From positions 13,098,648 through 13,162,647 of the forward strand of contig CM073329.1 of NCBI GenBank assembly GCA_037043015.1: DNA of 64,000 bases. The letters run 5' to 3'. A program made the position numbers and the translations under genes. Below are positions 57,637 to 64,000 of this stretch, one piece after another; the stretch's first letter is position 1, and each line of letters starts with the position of its first letter. The notes beneath the pieces are model-generated. The model had not been told where the DNA came from and ran no database searches. It saw only the letters and a program-made list of their open reading frames with translations. Source of the DNA: Bryum argenteum (taxonomy: Eukaryota > Streptophyta > Bryopsida > Bryales > Bryaceae).

Positions 57637-58013
57637 TTAACCCTTAGATGCCCAAGAGAGCCCAAGGGGCTCTTTTCCAAGAGAATCTACTTTCTACTCT
57701 ATAGCTCTTACTGTAACGGACTTTTCACTAATATTTTGATGTCAAACACGTCACCTTCTTGTGATGTATTCAAAAAGTGAAATTTTACAGTTTAAATCAC
57801 AATTTGTATGAGAGATTTTGTACTTCAAAAGGATTGTGGTAGGTAGGTTGGGGTTGTACATAACCTAGTAGGAGGTTGCAAGCTCATCATTGATTGGTTC
57901 ACTCATGATGCCCAAGTTCAAAAAGTCCACTATTCATGATGCCCAAGTCCAAAAGATGTTGTGATTCAATTTTGGGCTGCCCATTTCAGACCCCATGGAC
58001 GGTTAAGAGTTAA
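57637..58013. mobile_element. TTAA-flanked MITE, family 4
   Basis: 377 bp between TTAA at 57637-57640 and 58010-58013, with imperfect ends CCCTTAGATGCCC and GGACGGTTAAGAG. The 5' flank of copy B (about 29062) has the same surroundings without the element: the text runs directly from the gtg before the insert to attgaatatgcat after it. Confidence 0.7.
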
Positions 58014-58988
58014 TTGAATATGCATAAGTTGATACTCCACAAACATAGGTATTCGACTCCACATAATTGTCAAGAGACAAATTTCTCTACGATAATATAT
58101 CAAATTTTAAAATCAAAATTAATAAATTGCTAATATAAGTTGAGGAGTTTACTACTTTGACAAAATAAGTTGGTACTTTTCAAGTGATATTTCAAGTGAT
58201 TTGGCACTCGTAGGCACTCTTAGGCACTATCTAAAAAGTTCCTAAACAATAAGGTGGCCCTCGTTCGACCAAGCTTTAGTTTGACAAATAGCCTTTATTA
58301 GAATAATGTGCCCCTTACCCAACCAAGCTTCTATTTCACTTCTGCCATTATTCAAATCTAATATTATTTTTTAGGGTGCCCAAGGGCCTATCATGCATAA
58401 TAGTTTTTTAACACTACTCACCACATTGCAGATTTGCACTCAAAATGAGTGCCTTAAGGTTACTACAAAAATTTGAGCTCAACGAATGAATCTTAAAAAT
58501 GAACCTTTGATTTTCTCCTCTGTACATCATGATATTTCATCCACATACATGTCTCCATAGTAGTGTCCCAGGCAACTATATGAATCTCTTCTCTTCTCCC
58601 CCCATAGTCTCTTTTTCTTGCGCTCACATACAATTCTTTTCAGAAAGCTCAAAGGTACTATGATTCACTAGTCACGATTGCTTTTCATTTTCTTCTCCAT
58701 GAACTCCAACTTGTTTTTCAAAGTCTTATCATAAGTACTTTCCTATGGCGTTTTAATTTAACCTTGAATCTTATTTTGTGTGTAGTCAAAGTACTCCAAG
58801 CTCAATCATGCCGCCATGGCAATGAACTTAGTGAATCAACATATCTGTTTGTTGTACAATAATCGATTGACCATCTTGCTTTTTGTTCCGTTAGGGCCTT
58901 CATCGCTGCCCGCCATAGTTTGGGAATCTTGTTTTCTGTAACAGTCAATGCTTACAGATGATTACTTTTCATTGTATTGTAGGTGGCC
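58014..58988. other. 5' flank of copy E
   Basis: Closely similar to 29070-30040. No gene. A leader intron acceptor ATTGTATTGTAG precedes 58983. Confidence 0.55.
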
Positions 58989-61109
58989 ATGGCTTGCTCG
59001 AACGAAAAGCACTCGGTGCCACGGCATCCTCGACGACAATCTGGAGCGTCGAAGCCGGACTTCGATGTTTCCAACGAGGGGACTCCAAAGCGCTCCAAAA
59101 ACTCTGCTCATCTGACAGGTAAGAATAAGATGCTTTTAATTACTGACGATGAGAGCCTAAGCACCCCAACTCCATGGCTCTAAATGAAGATAGAAAACCA
59201 ATTTGTTCGCAGTTTCACATACTGATTGTTACTCCGATGTGCTTGTCTTGTGTGAAGCTGAGGAGTCATCTCGCGATCATCCTCAACAAGCCTCTCTTGG
59301 GAATGATGTGACTTATTCACGAAGCACCTTGCATAAGGTATGTGACATGGTGTCCATCACTCTCTAGCTTACGAAAAATCAAACGTATTGTGGTATTTAT
59401 ACTCTGTGTTTACTTTTGCGTAGACTTCTTCATTTTGCTGATTGTCAGAATCCAAACTCTCGGTGACCTTCTATCATTCCTCGATTGCTTTTCATTGTCA
59501 CTTTTCATTGCAGGTTGCTGGAGTCGACTCGATCCAAAAGCACACGGTGCCAGGGCTATCTGAAAAGCCTCGTGGATTGGGGAAGGTGCATACATCAATA
59601 CGTCATCCGCTGGAAACAGCGACATCAGTAGCAGGAATTAAACTGCCTGGCACTACTATGGATGGTGAGAGCCTATGTATTTTGATCTCATGGATCCGAT
59701 TGAAAGTAGCTAACCGATTAGTTGCATGAATAAGAAGAACTCATTGTTGCTCGATGTGCTTTTAGGAGGTCGGCGCTCGAATGTCGTTGGGAAGGCACTT
59801 GACAAGCGACCTCCACAATCGAGTCTTAAGCGTGGTCGGGCAGATTTAACGGGCACCTTTGATGCGGTACGTGAACGAGTGTCGGTCACCATCCAACTTA
59901 CCAAACATATAATCATATAATGTGCTGTCCTCTACAGAGACAGATTTCAGAATTTCGATTTCAGAAAACGGGCCCGGACTTTAGTCGAGTCCTTCAAAAG
60001 ACTCAGTTTCATTCGTTCTATCATGTTCAGCCCGAATCAACAGCACAATGTGCCAATCCATTCTCGGATGCTGAATTCCGTCGCGGAGGTGACTGTCGCT
60101 GAACATCCCATGAATAGACCAAAGCTTCCCCCGATATCCAAAGGTATTGCAAGAAACATGGACCTGTCTGCCATGACGAGAGATGAGAGCCCAAGCACAA
60201 CAGTTCTTAGCATCCAGTAAAAGTAGCGAACTACGTAACTGTACCTTCACGAACTTACCAATTGTTGGGCAGATATGCGTTCAGATCTCCAGAGGTCGAA
60301 TGAACCTGCCAAGGCTTTTGACGAACATTCTCCACCAGCCAAGCTGGAGCCTGGTCGGACGAATTTACGGGGCAGCTTCGTCAAGGTACGTGAGCGAGTG
60401 ATTGTCACCGTCTCATGCTTTATGGGACTTGCAGTGAAGTTTATGTGTATTACAGCGATTATGTTGGCACTTTCATCACCATGTTTAAATCACTACATAC
60501 GTCCGTGATCATTTAATCCTGATCCTCTAACTCAAAGAAAAAGTAGGAATAAATTATTGGTGTTGATTAAATAAAATAATGCTCTAAATGGTGTTCTATC
60601 TGACCGGGAACAGGAGACTGCTCTCGGTCAAGGAGCTCGACCTGGAAACTGGATGTCAAACTGGATTTCCCGAAAGCGGCGGCCACGATCCACCAACAAT
60701 GAGAGTGACGAGGTGCAGCAGTCTATCCACAATCTTGAAGGGGACCACAGTCACACGCACAATCGAGGAGCCAAACTAGGAAATGGGATTTGCATAATTC
60801 CGCATGAGATTAGGAAGGATTGCGAACTGGTACCCACTACAGGCAAAGCCCCTAGAAACTCAACTGCCAAAGGTGCGAAGCCGAACGAAGAACAAGAAGC
60901 CCGAGGTATTCGGCCCTTTTAAAAGCCTACAAGAAGCAGGTATGGCACACGATCATGCCATATTGTTCATCTACAACCACTCGAATACTCTGGCAAATTT
61001 GAGTTTAGTAACCAATTTCTGTCCAAGCCGTTACTGCGTGTGGGAAATCTTGGAATTTGGAAAAGTTTATGACCTGCAAGACTTACAAGTTGAAAAAGTT
61101 TTTACTTGA
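58989..61109 (+). pseudogene. Double AP2-like gene, copy E, AP2 region deleted
   Basis: Exon-like blocks with GT-AG borders are: from ATG 58989 (ACSNEKHSVPRHPRRQSG; donor GTAAGAAT at 59119 or a lost one near 59152), about 59258-59337, 59514-59664, 59766-59866, about 59965-60190, 60273-60385, and a last exon from about 60593. The last exon keeps the basic stretch and NESDEVQQSIHNLEGDHS. It then jumps from AKGAKPN to the NKKPEVFGPF part of the second AP2-like domain. About 410 bp, including the whole first domain, are missing, and the join shifts the frame to a stop at about 60920. The remaining second-domain text continues in another frame to 61109. The protein cannot bind DNA as gene A would. 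Confidence 0.75.
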
Positions 61110-63443
61110 GTTACTTACCAGAGGATGGAACTTTGGAATCCATCCTAGATTTGATTTTGTACGTGGGTATTAGTATTCTATTTTCATCCTTCTTGGTATG
61201 GTTTCAGATAATGGGGTGAAATTGGGATCTTATCATTCATATTTTATGTAAGCAACTAGTTGTTATGCTTGAATCAATAAAATTTTGATCAGTTGCTTGT
61301 TGTTTGATATGTATTCAATATATTGTTTTTGCTTTGAACAATTTACAAGTGCCATAGTGTTAGCCATGATATGATAAACACACCTCCATGTTGCGGACTT
61401 TTTAAACTTAACTCAAAATATGAAGCATTTGATCAACCGTCAAATCCTTTTTCGGAGTAATGAGAACGAGATTCGAGAATACAAGTCTAGACTTTGGCGG
61501 CTCGCCATGGGGCAACCGGCTATTGGTACGGGGAACCTTGGCAATGGTAGAAGTACTGAAATAGATGAAAGTTGTTAGGACTTGATGGCTTGCCTTCCCG
61601 TCTAGTAAAAACATGTGGCCTTGCCTTGCATACTAATTCAGGGTACCTCATATTCTTGCTCTAAATACCTCACATGATATTTCTCAAGTATCTGTCAAGC
61701 ATCCGTGTGAGCATATTTATAAGGTCATTTCAAGATTCAAATCGTTTTGGCAATTTTAAGCCGGAGAGGGTTGGCACTATTGCCATTAGGTTTCTCGTGC
61801 TGAGAAGATCCTCCTCGCTGAAATATGCCCTTGCGCCCATGTTGATTATTACATATGTTTGTCAACAACTCAACAATCATTGAATGGGATAATGAAAGTA
61901 CTCGTATCTGCTGATAATATTTGAAATTTATACATGATGGTTTTAGAATCCATTTTTGTTCATTTAATATTGATTAAGGGCAAGAATTCTATAGGATCCA
62001 GGTCCAGTAAAATGTAAAGTTGTAAGTGTTCATTTAGAAGGATGCACTTAATTTCCTAAGAGATTTAACTTCAATTTTGGGACAAGAAGCCAGTTTACCA
62101 GAACCCAAATATATAAATTCTAAAACCTTACTATGAAACAAAACTTTAGTAGGCCCCACCCTTACTTGGTTGCTTTGAAGCTTTGTCCTTCTTTTAATGG
62201 CTTAATTCAAGTTATGAAGTTTCTTCCTTGAAAAATGATTTTCACTTCTTGAAATAGATCACCAAAGAAAAGTTTCACATTCTTAACCCCTCAAAGGCTC
62301 TCTGTCAATAGATCCGCCATAATGATTGCTTCAAATTTTTAGCATTATAAACCTTGACTTACATATGATTTTTCATATTTCACCATACAATCTTAAGTCA
62401 TAAACACAGAAGGTTTGATATTATTTCTAGATGGGAGATTGGTTTCTAAATTTGATTTATCCCCATGCTCGACAGTTTACCACACACTCTAATTCCAATA
62501 CACTTTATTTCATTGAATCATGTCATGACAATTGACATGTGAGAAATGTAATCAATGTGTACCTTGGAACAATTTCTATTTTTAAGAAATGAGCTTGATT
62601 TCAAGAGACCTAGAGGTATACTTTTAAGGCCTTTAAGTTCAAAACTCTATAAGCACTCTAGTCAATATCAGAAATCAAGTGTTCAAACCTTAGCTTATCA
62701 TGTTGCTAAATACATCCACTTTTCAAGAATTAACAATTCAGTTAATTAAATAGGCAAATCAACTTGAAGATAATATTGGAACAAGTTTCGAATCTCAATT
62801 TCTTCAATAAATTGTTTAAGTTCTGTTCTATGAGGTTTTAAGAGACTTTCGAGTGACTTGAGGAAGCATTGAGTCTCAATCAATATTAGTTCAATCTTAG
62901 ATGACTTTTCATATCTTAAATTCTACATCGTATTATTTATGGAGCTCAAGAATGATGTACAATAGTTTATAATATTTTTAAAATATTTTTAAAATGGAAA
63001 TCTAGTCATGTTAAGATTTATTCTCTTATGATATTTTTGACCTACTTCCTTATTTAGCAAATCAAATGTTCATACGGGGTGCACTTTTGAATATAATAGA
63101 CTCTTTCAATTGTTTTAACCAAGACTCGTTAATCTCACAATGTAATAAACAAGGTTAGACATCAAAAATTTCTAAAAGGTACATTCTACGATGAATTTGA
63201 TTCATGATATTTAAAGATCAATATGTCTTTAATAGATTTTTTTATTAATGAGGACATGTATCACAAATTCATAAATATTATCAAAAATAAGGCGGTTTTT
63301 ACTATTACAAGGTATTATTTGACAAAGGCACGAAAAGAATTTCTCACATTTCTTCTTGGTATTAGAGTGTTATTGAGATGAAGATACTTGACTCAAGATA
63401 GAGACACATGCTTCACAAATGAACTTGCTTGGTTATGGACAAG
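61110..63443. other. 3' flank of copy E
   Basis: No gene. It aligns in patches with the flanks of A and B. It carries the unoccupied sites corresponding to the retrotransposon (about 61245) and the family 3 MITE (about 62670). Confidence 0.5.
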
Positions 63444-64000
63444 TTAACCCCTAAAAATCCAGGGGTTTCCTCGACCTCTAGAACCAAAAAATGCCATTTT
63501 TCACCTTCGTTGGGAAATGGGGAAATGGAGAAACTTTTTTTCTGGTTTTAGACTTTGAACCGTAAGATCTTGTACCTAACTTGTATACAAAGGACTGGTC
63601 AAAATTTCAACCGTTGGATGTTTGTCATTTGTGAGATCATAACAATCAAAGTTTCACCAACACTTTTTTTTGCCGCTGCGTGAGAGGCATTGTCTAAATG
63701 GTGTTAAGGGCAACTTGATGGTTGTTATTCCAAATATTTTTCCCTCATTTTTTTTCATGTAGGTAATCAAGTTGGGTATGCTCATGCAAAATTTTAGAGA
63801 CCAATTCCACTTTTTGACCTTAGTGTAAAATATTTTATGAAAGAAGGTCTAAAAACAACCATATAGTAAAACAAGCACCACGTATGATACATTTAGTTTG
63901 AGAAAAATCTCGACGTTGAGAAGGTGCATTTATGATAATGTGAATTTTTTTTTAAAAAAAATCTTGGAAAAAATCCAAAATCTCGAATTTTGGCAATTTT
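63444..64000. mobile_element. TTAA-flanked MITE, family 3, cut by window end
   Basis: Starts with TTAA at 63444-63447, then CCCCTAAAAATCC. Its text is the reverse complement of the right part of 46276-47217 (accttcgttgggaaatgggg, then aaccgtaagatcttg and gtgagatcataaca). The other end lies beyond the window. Confidence 0.8.

Overview
This is AT-rich nuclear DNA from a land plant. The evidence is short GT-AG introns, relics of a class III peroxidase, AP2-type double domains, two plant-type Ty3/gypsy lineages (one primed by tRNA-Asp), and dense MITEs. I cannot name the species. No rRNA, tRNA or CRISPR array was recognised.

Layout. 1-553 is the end of a TTAA-flanked MITE. 1912-8069 is an old, heavily mutated Ty3 chromovirus on the minus strand whose LTRs carry heat-shock-element-like arrays. 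8.4-12.7 kb holds decayed coding sequence on the minus strand (unknown exons, a GC-rich stretch, a filamin-like fragment, a broken peroxidase) and a tandem hairpin repeat. 13.7-17.0 kb is MITE and degenerate satellite-like DNA.

From about 17 kb to 63 kb the window is a cluster of duplicated copies of one gene encoding a protein with two divergent AP2-like domains. Copy A (17754-20660) is intact: five exons in compatible phase give 538 codons. Copies B (30.0-32.8 kb), C (48.3-49.0 kb), D (52.5-54.4 kb) and E (59.0-61.1 kb), plus scattered fragments, are broken by stops, frameshifts, deletions or a local inversion. The N-terminal exons look like repeated copies of two exon modules.

A young, 12.3-kb non-chromodomain Ty3 retrotransposon (32917-45253) sits in the 3' flank of copy B. 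It has 750-bp LTRs differing at one base, a TTAAG target duplication, a tRNA-Asp primer site, an extra leader ORF with an internal amber codon, gag-pol in one frame, a one-base shift inside integrase, and an extra 3' ORF of about 850 codons. That ORF and the DNA just upstream carry a repeated 10-bp palindrome, GACTATAGTC. Paralogous copies of the cluster supply natural empty sites for the retrotransposon and for several MITEs.

The most unusual items are the modular double-AP2 cluster, the palindrome-studded 3' ORF region, the TTAA-targeting MITEs (two form a near-perfect inverted pair immediately after gene A), and the heat-shock-like LTR arrays.
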